From Chamaecrista fasciculata (lineage: Eukaryota > Streptophyta > Magnoliopsida > Fabales > Fabaceae): 64,000 nt of DNA. Made by a program: the position numbers and the translations under genes. This document shows positions 43,999 to 56,100 of this stretch, piece by piece. The notes beneath the pieces are model-generated. The model was not told where the DNA came from, made no database searches, and was given only the letters and a program-made list of their open reading frames with translations. Location of the stretch: assembly GCA_003254925.1 (NCBI GenBank), contig QANZ01032301.1:47873-111872 (forward strand), given 5' to 3'. Positions within the stretch are counted from its first letter, which is position 1. Every line of letters begins with the position of its first letter.

Positions 43999-46900
43999 TG
44001 TTATAAATAATATAGTTTGTGATTATCACAAATGACTTTTGATATTCTCCATCTCCATAGAAGTTTGAAGTTTTTTCTGTAATAGGCTTTAGGTGTTGAT
44101 GTAAAGTTAATGATACCCGTTGAATGAAAGAATCACTCTCTCCTCATACTTCTCTCTTTACTTTGAGTATTCATATTCCATATATTTTATAACACGTTAT
44201 CAGTACGAGCCTCTACCGATTTGAGCTTTTGGTATCTGAGTCTACCCATTCAAGTTTTCGCCATCTGCTCATGAGTCTCTATCAATTTGAGCTTTTGGTA
44301 ACTAAGTACGAATCTCTTCTGTTTTCAGTTTTGGATAATTAAAGAGGTAAGTTAATTATTTTTCGAGTTTTCTTGTTGAATTACTAACGGTAAGAAACTT
44401 TTAAGTTCAATTGTTTATTATTATCATAATATATTTTATAAGTTTATTATTGTGGTTGTCTTCTTACGATTTGAAAATGTTTCGTACAGTCTGAAACTAC
44501 ATATGATTAAGTTTTCATATGATTAAATAAAAGTGACTAAGTCACATGTTATTGCAGTTTCATATTTTTAAGTAGATTGCCTGAAGCCATATTATGTTTC
44601 GATTCAATTATTGTATTCTTGTCAAAGATTAGTGAATTGAAAGGTTATTGCACATGTTGATAATTTATCAAGGGCAATAATTTGGTTCTTTGGCTATTGA
44701 AGCTGTATAATATCACCCTTGACGACTAATAGACTTTGGCTATTGAAACTGTCTAATATCAGCCTCGAAGGCTAATAAACTTTGGCTATTGAAGCTGTAA
44801 AATATCAGCCCTGAAGGCTTAGACTTTGACTATTGAAGTTGTCTTATATCAGGCCTAAAAACTAATAGTTTGACTATTGAAATGATCTTATAATGCCTTG
44901 AAGGCAATAATTTGGCTATTGAAGTCGTGTTATATTAGCCATGAAGTCTAATAGTCAAATAGAAATTAATAACCTTGAAGGCGAATATAAATATATTTTG
45001 ACCAATTGCTAATAACAATTACGGTGTTGTAAAAAAAAATATTTGTCAATAGTCCTGAAGACTAACATCAATCTAAATATTTGATAGACCTGAAGACCTA
45101 TATCAAAATATATATTTTATTTTAGATGTGGATTGATTGATGTATTTTTAGATTTGATATGTGATCACAATTTATCTTGTGAGGTGTTTGATATGTCAAA
45201 AATTATTGAGATAAAATTTCCAGTAAAGACGGTGTTTGATATGTCAAAATTATTGATGTTGGGTCTCTTGAAGAGACAAGAGTGACAATATGTCAATTAT
45301 TAAATGAGACTGTCATTGATTTATTTTGGCAAGTGAACCTGAAGTTCATAGTACATTTATTCTGATAACGATTAATTTTCTCTGAAAGAAAGAGAATTGA
45401 AAAATCTCACAAAGATACTCTAGAAGAGTAATAATATATACTCTAAAAGAGTGAGATTCTCATATTAACAAGATTATATTTCTTGACGTAACCCTGTAGT
45501 GGTTTGGAATTCGGATACTATTAAAGTATGATATCAATAAACTCAAGGAAAATTTGAGTATATTATATGAATGAGTTCTTACATCTCGGTATCTTAATGA
45601 ATATGAGATAGTTCCTGAAGAACTAAATATGATATGGTTCATGAAGAACTGAATATGAGATAGTTCCTGATGAACCAAATATGAGATAGTTCCCGAAGAA
45701 CAAAATCCATTTTATTTAATTTATTTATCGCCTTTATTTCTTTGAAATATATATATATATATATATTTTATTGTCCATTTTTCATTTGGTTAATTTTTTA
45801 TATGTTAATAATGTATTCTTTTATTTCTTTCATACTTTCATCTATCTTTATATGATTTCTTGAATATAAATCATGTATTCATCATATTGTATATCATACG
45901 ATCAAATATCTTGTTGAGTTTTATCAAGCTTTCCTGAAGGAAAGAAAAATATTGTAGAGGAAAAAGTAAATATAATATTGGGCATGTGATTGATGCTCCA
46001 AAAGAGTCTTCCAATTAAAACATATGTTGTAATGAATCAGAAGTTCATTAATATATATATATATATATGTTGTAATGAACTAGAGGTTCATTGGTTTAAA
46101 TGAGTAATGAATCAGAAGTTCATTGATTTAAAGGATACGTTTATAATTTTGTATGACCGGTTAGACCATCCCGGTTCACGAATAATGCGAACTCAAATTA
46201 ATGCCTATTAAAGAACCAAAGGTTTTATTATATATAATGAGTTATTATGCTGCATGTTCTCAAAGAAAATTGGTTTTAAAACTATTACCAACAAAAGTTG
46301 GGATTGGATCCCTTAAAATTCTTGAACGCGTTCATAGAAAAATTGTGGACCTGAAGTGTCACGTTGTGGACATGTCGATCCACTTTGTTCAAATAAAAAA
46401 ATTGAGCTCAAGTTTTGGATTGTTCCATTAAGAAAATTTTATAATGCTGGTGAATTTATATCTCAAGTTTTAAAGGGCTATTATATGCAAGTTGGGATAA
46501 ATGTGGTATATCATGTTGTTTATGTCCACACGGTAAATGGTCTTGTTGAATAATTAAATTTCTGATAAGAACATATCAATTTATATGATGCAGCTCTTGT
46601 ACGCATTAAACTAACAACGTATCGTAAATTCTCCCATATGCTATTGACTTTGGGTTAGAAGCCGAATATTTTTCATTTAAGAATTATTTGAGTGCTGGAT
46701 TTATATTGCTCTACCATGTGAATCAGAATGGGCCCCAACAAAAATTGAGAATATAAGTTGGGTATGAATCCCGCTCAGTTATTAAATATCTTAAACTCTT
46801 GAAGGAAGATAGTTCATGACATGATTTGTCAATGAAATTAATTTTTCAGCATTAGGGGGAGAAGGAAAATACCTGGAATGGAAAAATGAATTACAAGGAA

Positions 46901-49246
46901 TGCATGATTATTATATTCGTTTGACCCTCATGTGAACTTGAAATTCAAAGAATAATGTATTTGAAGAATATTGTAAATAAATTGCAAAATGCATTCACTG
47001 GCCCATAGAAATGACAAAGTCAGATTTTTCAGCTGAAAATGCTCCAATATATATTAAGGTCCCTGAAGGGACTAATCGGTTCCAGATATAAGAATCCTCT
47101 AAAATAAAAGGAGCATATGAAGAATATGGTCGAATCGAGGAAATATATGAAGGCATAATGAATGAAAAATCTCCGGAAAAGATTCAGGTACCTGAAAGTG
47201 AAGAAAATAATGAGATCTCAATATGTTTATTATTGCCAAAGTATGGAACCGATATGAAAATATTGTCAACAAAGTATTTACATATAATGTAGCGCTACAA
47301 ATTACAAATTATAAAACATTGAGGATCATGAATAATAATTCGTCGAAGGATGTCGACGTGAATATTGGCCAAATTGAAAAGAAAAGATCCAAGATGAGTA
47401 AAACTCACTCGAGAAATGTAAAAATTCTTGGACTTGAAGTCCAAGACATGATGGTGTACAACCAGCATGTTGGTGTACAACCAGTTGAATATAAATAAGT
47501 CTTTGTGTGAAAAGAAACGAGCAAATTGAAATTTTGAGATGCAAAGACTAGAAATTTATGTCAAGGAGTTTAATTTTCCTGTGGTGAATGCAATTATTTT
47601 TGAATATATGGTCTGCCTGTTTATAAAAGGCTTTGATGTTCAAATATTTAAAGGCGTGAAATTAATGGGGCAATCAAAATGAAAATGAAAGGATAAAGTC
47701 GTAAGATACAAAGTCAAAGGTCTCACATTGACCATGTAAAGACATATTTTCTGAAGATGGATGCAATTCCCTTCAAATATTTTATTAGTCTGGCATTGTA
47801 TGAAAATTTTGATATGCATATAATGATTATGGTTATAGTCCATTTATATGGCTTATTGGACAATGAAATTTTTATGAAAATTCCTGAAGGATTATAAGAA
47901 GCTTGCCAGATGTCTTGTTTAATAAAGATAAATAAAAACCTACATGGGTTTGAAAAAAAAAATCTGGACATATGTGGTACAATTGTCTCAGGAGATATTA
48001 GTTAAAAGAATTATATAAAAATGATCTCATTTGTCTATATGCTCTCATAAAGAGATATGGATCAGAATCTGTAATCAATATTGTGTATATTTATTATTGT
48101 TGGAACTCCTGAAGAGTTCAAAACATAGTAAAATATTGATAGTTTTATAAGAAAGATTTTGCAAAGATAAAATTTTGTCTCATCTTACATATTAAGCATA
48201 TTATAATAGTGAGGTTATTACTCATATTATTTAGAAAGTGTATTAATATACTTTCACATGGATAAGGTACATGGATTTGGTACATTCATGATGGTTAGAT
48301 AAATAATTTGAAGTGATAAAGTATCCTTTTTAACCTCAAATGAAGATGAAATTATTTGGTCTTGTAGTACCATATCTTCATATTATAAGTGGATTAATGT
48401 TTTGAGTACACTTGATAGCGAGATATAGTTCTTCATTACAAGGAATGAAAAATATTTTAAAGATAAAGGTTTATTTTATGTAAATAAATTTAGTTAACCA
48501 TTCCTTGATGATGTAGATACTAGCTGATTATCTGATCTTCAGAGACAATACATAAGGAAAATCAAGAATGTGTTTAGTTGAGACTACTAATTCAACACAT
48601 CCACAAGATGTGTAATTTGTTTTTGCAGGGAAATGCGTCAACCTTATTGTGTGAAGATAATATGACATGTATAGCAAAACGACATAGAAGTTCAACAAGT
48701 TCGGTCAAGTGATAATTCAGCAGATTTTTATGGAGGCATTGCCCGTTGCAGCATTTGAGAAATTGGTTTATTAAATTGGAATGCGCTAATTAAAAGATCC
48801 TTAGTAATGTTATGATGAGGGGGAAATATGCGTTGTACTCTTTTTCCCTTCGACATGGTTTTGTCCCACTAGGTTTTCCTGGAAAGGTTTTTAATGAGGC
48901 AGCTTATAATGCGTATCAATAAATTGTGAATATTCAAGGGGGAGTGTTATAAATAATATAGTTTGTGAAAATCCACAAATGACTTTTGATATTCTCCATA
49001 CATAGAAGTTTGAAGTTTTCTCTGTAATCGTGTTTATCATATTTAGTTTCCCGTGTACATCAATATTAGTCTATCCTTTCATTATGTACATTAAGTTGGT
49101 ACATCTCCCTTATAGATCCTTTAGCCTATAAATAGAGGCTTTAGGTGTTGATGTAAAGTTAATGATACCAGTTGAATGAAAGAATCACTCTCTCCTTCTA
49201 CTTCTCTCTTTACTTTGAGTATTCATATTCCATATATGTTATAACA
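43999..49246 (+). mobile_element. Decayed Ty1/copia LTR retrotransposon
   Basis: Two LTRs: 5' LTR 43999-44194 and 3' LTR 48945-49246, both TGTTATAAATAATATAG to TTATAACA. The 5' copy lacks about 106 bases, including the TATA box (CCTATAAATAGAG) still present in the 3' copy. A PBS-like TTATCAGTACGAGC follows the 5' LTR, and a polypurine tract AAGGGGGAG precedes the 3' LTR. Polyprotein traces on the plus strand: integrase-type zinc-finger end AACSQRKLVLK (46250) and HVHTVNGLVE, the Ty1/copia GGE block near 46852, and the RNase H end near 48830. All frames are broken by stops and shifts, and the 44.7-45.1 kb part is a run of TGAAG-repeat-like words. Flanking 5-mers AAAGA/AAAAT match only partly. 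Confidence 0.88.
46201..46431 (+). pseudogene. copia integrase fragment (broken)
   Basis: The longest clean piece of the polyprotein, 76 codons. It includes AACSQRKLVLKLLPTKVGIG, equivalent to the stretch just after the integrase zinc finger in copia elements. A frameshift follows and the match continues in another frame at 46356-46553 with HVHTVNGLVE. No complete enzyme domain survives. Confidence 0.7.
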
Positions 49247-49295
49247 AAAATTATTTATCTTTCTTACTAACACTTTTCCACTCTTTTTAATATTA

Positions 49296-49632
49296 TCTAT
49301 ACTATATTATATGGCTCTACCCCTTTATGGTTGGTCAAAATTACTAAATTAAAAAAATAAAAAATAAAAAGAAATCACCCACTTTCCTCTAGCCCACGTT
49401 CTCTCATCCCAAACAAGTTACTTTTGATTTTCATTAATATTTTAAACTCCATAAAAAAGGGTTAATTACACTTTGGTACTCTATAGTTTGGTCATATTTC
49501 ACTTTAGTACTCGGTGATTTAAAAAGTGACACTTTGGTACCGTGTAATATTCTCTCTTAACAAATTATTTTTAAATAATTTTATATTTTACATACATATT
49601 TGCGTGCCCGTTAGGGCACGCAAAGCCTCTAG
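49296..49632 (+). mobile_element. Non-autonomous Helitron
   Basis: 5' end TCTATACTATATTATATGGC preceded by A (49295). 3' end has the hairpin GCGTGCCC-GTTA-GGGCACGC (49602-49621) followed 8 bases later by CTAG (49629-49632) and T (49633). Insertion between A and T, the TC start, and the hairpin plus CTAR end are the Helitron signature. It is 337 bp, with a fragment of the 'acactttggtac' TIR family inside (49459-49560). Replicated by rolling circle in trans (family knowledge). Confidence 0.88.
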
Positions 49633-49642
49633 TATGTTATAT

Positions 49643-49848
49643 TTGCCAATAAAGGTTGACCCAGTTGATAAGGAATCAACACATAACCCACAAAGTCGTG
49701 AGTTCAATTCCCACTACCGATGTGAGGACCTTGTTGGTAGGCGATCTGTAAGTACCTCTATAAGCGCTCATAGTGTCTTGAGGTCTGCCTTGACTTTGGT
49801 GAGCCCTCGAGGCCCAACTCACCTAAACTTTTCTCCACAAAAAAAAAT
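49643..49848 (+). mobile_element. SINE (tRNA-derived)
   Basis: Internal Pol III promoter: A-box-like TTGACCCAGTTGATAAGG (about 49656) and B-box-like GAGTTCAATTCCCAC (49700-49714). It ends in an A-run (ACAAAAAAAAATA, 49838-49848). TATGTTATA is found on both sides (49634-49642 and about 49854-49862), a good target duplication. Not a tRNA gene: the body continues with unrelated sequence. Confidence 0.75.
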
Positions 49849-50119
49849 ATATTATATGTTATACAATATTTTATTTATACTATGACATGATGATGATATG
49901 ATGATGCCTTATATTTTTTGTGAAAATACATTATTATGTTATTTTTTTAACCATAAAATAAATTATTCAATCTATCTAATTAATTTAAATTATTTTGTTA
50001 TTTTTTGGTATTATAAAAACGGTGAAGGAGTACAAAGCAAACATCTTAGAGTCATACTCTTGGGGTATACGGACCCTTGGAGTCATGACTTGAAGACTTT
50101 AAAAACTCAAATGCATTAA

Positions 50120-50720
50120 CATCAAACAAAGAAAAAGAAAGTGAACCATCATAAACAGATACGTAATAAGACATAAAAAAACTTAATACTATTAATGACA
50201 ACCTTCGGATCCGAGTTGGCGTTCCTCCAGACAACACCATTCTTGCAGCGCCAAATAGCATCCAAACTTACCAGAATGGTGAGCCACGCTTCTGAGTACC
50301 AGTCTTTGTCACGTTTCCAACGTAAGATTCAGCTAGTAAGCTAGATGTGAAAGTTGCCTCTACTTGGATGATTCCTGAAAGTGATAAGCAAACCAAACTA
50401 CACTACCCTTGCGAAGCTACAAAGCAGAAAAGTGTGTGAAACTGAGTCATCAGAGGCACCACATAAGAGGCAAATAATCTCATAGCGAAGGTAATGTCGG
50501 TTCAAATTTGTGTAGGTAAGGATGACATCCTTGTAGATTCTCCAAACCGTTAACAGAACTCTCATCGAAGTTTTAGTCCTCCAGAAATCTTTTCCAAGTA
50601 GATGTATAATTATTACCTAAACCTGAATAGTTTCCACTGCTTAGGAATCTGAACCCATCAACTGTGGAGTACGACCCGAAAGTAACAGGTGACCAAAGAA
50701 AGGTATCCTTCAGAAATCTT
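50120..50720 (-). pseudogene. LINE (non-LTR retroelement) ORF2 3' remnant
   Basis: On the minus strand, the zf-RVT-type region reads ICLLCGASDDSVSHTFLLCS, then after stops and shifts a piece like WLTILVSLDAIWRCKNGVVW, the pattern found after the reverse transcriptase in plant LINEs. Upstream (50560-50690) is a piece with WRIYKDVILTYTNLNRHYLR. Several stops and frameshifts make it non-functional. The RT core is absent. Confidence 0.75.
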
Positions 50721-51251
50721 TTCAAAGAAAATCAAATGTATAATTATTTAGTTGACAACTGAATATTTAAAATATCTGATGTATCGTTATTTTTGTATTT
50801 ATATCATATTTATTTTTATTTTATTTTAAATTCAATACAATCATAAATGGTGACTATTTATGTGTAATTTTATTTTTACTTCTATAATATAATATTATAT
50901 ATATAAATAATGTTGTTAATTAAAGTTACTATAGTCCATTCAATCAATTTTCTGTTTTTTTTTTTCTAAACCCATTCTACCAAATACGATTATTCAGATA
51001 ATTACTTCTCTTTTAGCCAAAAAGAATATAATTCTGAATAATCACCCCTCTTTTAGCCAAAAAGAATATAATTATTTCTCTTACGATCAGATAACACAAA
51101 TCTAATAAAATATAAAGCATAATCCATAAATAATGTTAAATTAAAGAAACAAATAAAAACGCAATTGATCTAATGTGAAAGTATCCTCAATAAAAAAATT
51201 ATCATCGATCTTGGTGTTACCAACAAAACATTTACAATTATACTCTCTCCA
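50721..51251. other. Intergenic, AT-rich
   Basis: Contains a tandem pair of AATTAC/AATCACC-type words with TTTTAGCCAAAAAGAATATA (51010-51075). No gene. Confidence 0.5.
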
Positions 51252-51429
51252 TAGACCTGTTCATGGGCCCAAGTAGTCCATGGACTACTTGGGCCCAAGG
51301 CTATAAGTAATTACCTATCAAATAGAAATGAGACTACCCAATAACTAACCAAACTCATTAACTGGTCCAGTTAATACCCAAATGCTATCCAACAAACTTT
51401 CGGTGTGTTAATACCTGATACTACCTTAG

Positions 51430-51992
51430 CCAAATTTTTTCGACCGAGCCGGGCCGAGTCGAATTTTTCTGACCGGGCCGGCCCGATACAAATTTTTTCA
51501 ACTGGGCCGCCTCGAGCCGAATTTTTCTGACCAAGCTGGCCCGAGTCGAATATTTTCACCGGGCTCGCCCGAGTTGAACTTTTTTGATCGGGCAGGCCCG
51601 AGCCAATTTTTTCCGATCGAGTTGGCCCGAGACAAAATTTACGACCGGGCTGGCTTGAGTCGAATTTTTCCGACCGAGCCGGCCCGAGCCGTATTTTTTC
51701 TGACTAGGCCGGCCCGAGTCGAATTTTTCCGATCGGGTCAACCAGAGACAAAATTGTCTGATCGGGCCGGCTCGAGCCGAATCTTTTCGACCGGGCCGAC
51801 CCAAGTCGAATTTTTGTGAGCGGGACGACCCAAACCTAATTTTTCCGACCGCGCTGACCTGAGCCCAATTTTTCCTACCGGGCCGGCCAAAGTCGAATTT
51901 TTTCGACATGGCCGGCCCGAGCTGAATTTTTCCGACCGAGCCAACCCGAGACAAAATTTTCTGAGCGGGTCGGCCCGAGCTGAATTTTTTGC
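51430..51992. repeat. Minisatellite, about 19 copies of a 30-bp unit
   Basis: Unit of the form GAATTTTTCCGACCGGGCCGGCCCGAGC, diverged between copies, with GC-rich and T-rich halves. Because the period is divisible by 3, a frame stays open on both strands (for example 149 codons at 51556-52005 minus, with a GRPGRKN-type period of 10 residues). These frames are by-products of the period, not evidence for a protein. Confidence 0.92.
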
Positions 51993-52200
51993 ATTTTTGT
52001 ACCAATCTGTAATTTTTAGACTATTTTGAACTGAAATGAAATTATTTTTTGCATTTTTGTACCAATCTGTAATTATTTAGACTATTTTGGACTAAAATGA
52101 AATTATTTTCTATATTTTTGTACCAATCTATAATTTTTTAGACTATTTTGGACTAAAATGACATTATTTTCTGCATTTTTGTATCCATTAATATAATTTT
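51985..52200 (+). repeat. Tandem repeat, 3-4 copies of about 62 bp
   Basis: Unit beginning TGCATTTTTGTACCAATCTG and ending GAAATTATTTT, repeated at about 51990, 52050, 52112 and partly 52172, with small changes. Confidence 0.85.
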
Positions 52201-52354
52201 GTGAAATGAAGAGAGAACAAAAAAAAACTCATTGGACTACCCAAGCTTAAGTCCATGGGCTTAGGTAAAATTTTATTTGAGCTTGAACCTATTTATATAA
52301 AAACTCATTGGACTCAAGTTTGAGTAACCCAAACTTGACCCATGAACAGGTCTA

Positions 52355-52607
52355 TCTCTCCATATCAGAAATGTAATTTTCATCATAAATGAAGATGTCG
52401 GAAATTCTCCATAAAAGAGAATATAACTAGAGAAAACCACCCTCCAACTTGGGAAAACTTGGAAATATTGAAGATCTAATTTATTTAAATGAAAAGCAAT
52501 TAAAGAAACTAACAGAGAAATTGTAAGTAATACAACTACTTTAAATCTAAACATGAAAAGGAGAAGATGAATCACAAAAGAAGAAAAACGCCGAAGAAAA
52601 AAAAAAN

Positions 52608-52648
<41 letters not shown>

Positions 52649-53194
52649 CAATTTGGGAGCGGTTTCTTAGATAATGAAATATATATATATATAATATATA
52701 TAATTACTTCTCTTCATATATATGGTGCCAAAATTTCAAATAAACTTTTCAATGTCATCTACTAATACTTTACTTTCTTTAGTCTCATAATTGCTGATGT
52801 TTATAATAAATAAATAAATCCAGCATTACACTCACACCTAAACAATATTTAACTGCTTACAAGTTATATATAACTTCTAATTCAAACGTCGAAAACAGCA
52901 TACCGATGGAAAACAAATCTCAGGCTTTTTAATACAGAAAGTAAAATTCACTTATAATAAATTTGGTCGTAAAGAAAAATCCTCCTTTCCAAACTCAGAA
53001 AAGAAGACCGTGGGTCAACTGCACTGGAATTATGATGCATTCAAAATTGTCAGAGCATTCTATACTACGGACCCCTATAAAAAGCACACTCAACACGGAG
53101 AACAATATAAATTATAATACTTTTGATAAAATATTGAAGTAAATTATGTTAAATGATACAAATTAAAAGATTGACATACGAAAACACATCGTCT
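52355..53194. other. Intergenic, includes the RPN1 3' UTR
   Basis: AT-rich with the poly(A) tract; roughly the last 200 bases before 53195 probably hold the RPN1 3' UTR. No other gene seen. Confidence 0.5.
52599..52646. repeat. Poly(A) tract with one N
   Basis: About 48 A with one N; true length unknown. Together with the tract at 28619 it marks a sequencing or assembly weak point. Confidence 0.95.
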
Positions 53195-56100
53195 CTAGTC
53201 TTCCCTATAGTCTGGATTCTCCTTCAAAATAACAAAACCTTCAAGAATGGGTGAAAGAGGGATATATCTGCATAAAGAGAATTGGAAAAAAAAAAATCAT
53301 TAATATAATCATACTGTAAATATATGACAAAAATTTATAGGGAGTGGTAGATTACTTTTCCGTGGCAAGCTCTGCCCTATCACCAGCAGCAAGGAGGACG
53401 GGCGTAGAGTGAGTCTGGAATCCTGTAATTGTCTTGGGACGACCTGCTTGTCCGACAACATCAACTGCTTGTCCCACACGGACCGGTACTGACAGGGTCT
53501 TCAAGGTGTCATCCACAGTCATCAACATCCTTGGCTGTTTCAGAAAATAAATAAATACAACTAAGATCAGCTCACAGGATGAACTGGAAAAGATAAATAA
53601 TTGTATGACTAAACATGGTATATGAAACTCAAACAAACCTGCATTGCCAAAACGAGGAAGTAGAGAACATAATGATATTTTCCCAAGACTACAGCTTTCA
53701 TGTCAAGGCACGCATGCAACATGGTAACCAGACCGGCAAGTGCGGTCCTGTAAGCAAATGAAACAGAGCAATGAATGATGGACATCGAAAAATAAAGAAC
53801 AACAATGGCAGCGGGTATGGATAAGGAATTACTCACGGTGATAGTAAGAAGCGATCAGAATGATATGGATTAAGTGTTAATAAACCCTTTCCCAAATGTA
53901 CAAGACCTTGGGCGATACGAACCTGTGGAAAATGTCAAAGCAAAATTCACTAACCATGGAAAATCTGGAAATGATAAAAATATAGATACTTTAGATTAAG
54001 CATACGCAAAATAGAAGGCTGGTGTCCTTGTAGTAATAGCTTGAAAGATTGCGAAGCATGCCAGCAATACGAGCATTATTGGTTCCAGAACCTATTAGAC
54101 CTAAGGAGATGACAGCTGCCTGTAGCAAACAAATTGTTATTTCAGCCATAATCAGTAAGACGGAAACAGACCATAATTATTGTAACAAAAAGGACTCCAA
54201 TTTCTTACCATTGCTACTTCAGAATCAGTGTCGTGACTGAGTCTGCTTAAAGTGTCCATCACATTGACCTGGCATGAAGATCCAATCCAACAAAAGGTTA
54301 TAAAACAGTCAATAGAAAAGAAATATTCCCTTCCACCAGACTTACTTCAGTTGATACGAACTATAAGTCAAACATAACAAGAATCTTTACAGCTACATTA
54401 TCTTTTTTTTTTGGCCAGAACTACATTATCTAGTATTTACATTTTCAAAAAATCTACATCAAAACAGTGAGCTAGTTACAGCAACCGAAAAATTGTCAGT
54501 TTCTAGAAGCCTTGGGACTGAACCATACAGCTCTCAGACTAAATAGTCAATTAAAGGTTTGACATGCCATCTTTTTAGAGGAAGAGAATAGTATATTTTA
54601 TACACAATCACTATTAAATCTAACCCCCACCAAAGTGTCAAACAGAAGGATAGAAACCTTTGGGTTTGATATGCACAGTAAGCCAAGTGCCAGAGGAACT
54701 GCTCGGCGGATATTCTGCTCTCCATACTGTAAAAGATGTTCTAAAGACCGAATTGCCATTTCTAGACCCAATTCTTCAGCCATTGCTACCATAGCAATTC
54801 CAATGACAGCTGGACCTTGGTGCATTTCACCTTTATCGAGATGTTGTGAACAATGACCCAATAGATTTTGAACCTACATGAAGAAAGCATCAACTGTAAC
54901 GTTGGTTTTTATTTTTCTTTTGGGTAGGAGGGCTAGGTAATTGTAAATAAATAGCAAAAAAAAAAAAAAAACCTGCCTTAAGAACATTTCCGGTGCCAGC
55001 ATAGGCACATGATAATAGGGTCATGTCACAATACTTCCTAATTTTTTCATTAAATGTCTTGGAAACTTCTGCTGTTGCCTCCACACTTTCCTGTTGTCAA
55101 CACAAACAAGATTATTGAGTTGAGACAATACAAACACTATTGCAAAACTCAACATGCTACTGCCAAACATCTATTCCATATATACCTGCTTCCCTAGGTA
55201 TAGAAGGCCAAGGCCCAGAGGTAAAAGCCGCGTGAGGGGCTCTCCCAACTCTGCTTCACTGCGGTCCATTAGTGCAAATATGATTGCTTGCGCAACTTCT
55301 TCGTTGCAAGAACCCACATAGATCAAACCCAATGATATTGCAGTGAAGGCAATCACATCAAGTGAAGCTTTAGCATCATTCATTATAGGTGCCAATTTGT
55401 CACGTAGCTGAAAAAGCCATGCATAAACTGAGATTTACAGAGAGAGGTGGCCACTTGGATACAAAAGAGAATCACAGCTACAACACTCACCTGCTCATTC
55501 TGAGAACCTGCATAAGCAATTCCCAATCCCATAATCGCACCAATCCTAATTGATGAATCCTCTTTGTCTGTATAATCACCTAGAAGTGCCATCGCCTGAA
55601 AAGAATCAAATAGAAATGAATATAGAAATCAAAAGAATATTTGAGAAGCCAAGCACAGGAACAAATTAAAGGAACTCACAGGATCACAATCATTCTTAAT
55701 ACCACAATTGACAATTCCAACTCCCAACAAAGCACCGGCAATCACATGATTGTCATTGCTGTGGAAGTACTTGTCAATTTGAGCTAGTCCAGAGTCAACA
55801 TCCCAGAGCAAGATCATACCCTGTTATGAATAAAATATTTGTAAACACAGGTTCTACACTCCATACATAATAAAAATCGATAATCTAGTAAGATGATGCA
55901 TACCAGACTTGCTGCAGCACTAGTCTTCCCATGTTCCTTATTTTTGAAAAGCCAGTTTCCAGAAGAGGCACCACTTGAGGAATCCAATGGGGCAGTCATC
56001 AACTTATCCTGTACAACAATAAAGGGAAGGACATTAAGGGTCTAATAATGACAGAAGAAACTAGCAGCCCAAATGAATAGTGGTCATACAGATGCACAAT

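Larger units (their letters stand above)
51252..52354. mobile_element. hAT-type non-autonomous element carrying minisatellites
   Basis: Ends TAGACCTGTTCATGGGCCC and TTGACCCATGAACAGGTCTA are inverted (TAGACCTGTTCATGG shared), flanked by the perfect 8-bp duplication TCTCTCCA (51244-51251 and 52355-52362). It is 1103 bp. Most of the inside is two tandem repeats: a 30-bp unit at 51430-51992 and a roughly 62-bp unit at 51985-52200. Confidence 0.92.

Noticed and set aside
49651-49720. Possible tRNA gene
   Set aside because: Only A- and B-box-like words; no acceptor or anticodon stems. It is the head of a SINE with A tail and target duplication.
51556-52005. 149-codon minus-strand frame with 10-residue period
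   Set aside because: Produced by a 30-bp minisatellite; the other strand is open as well.
43640-53194. Search for a PIP1-like secreted peptide gene between DCAF13 and RPN1
   Set aside because: No short frame with a signal peptide and the conserved C-terminal SGP-GH type motif could be found in the transposon-filled interval.
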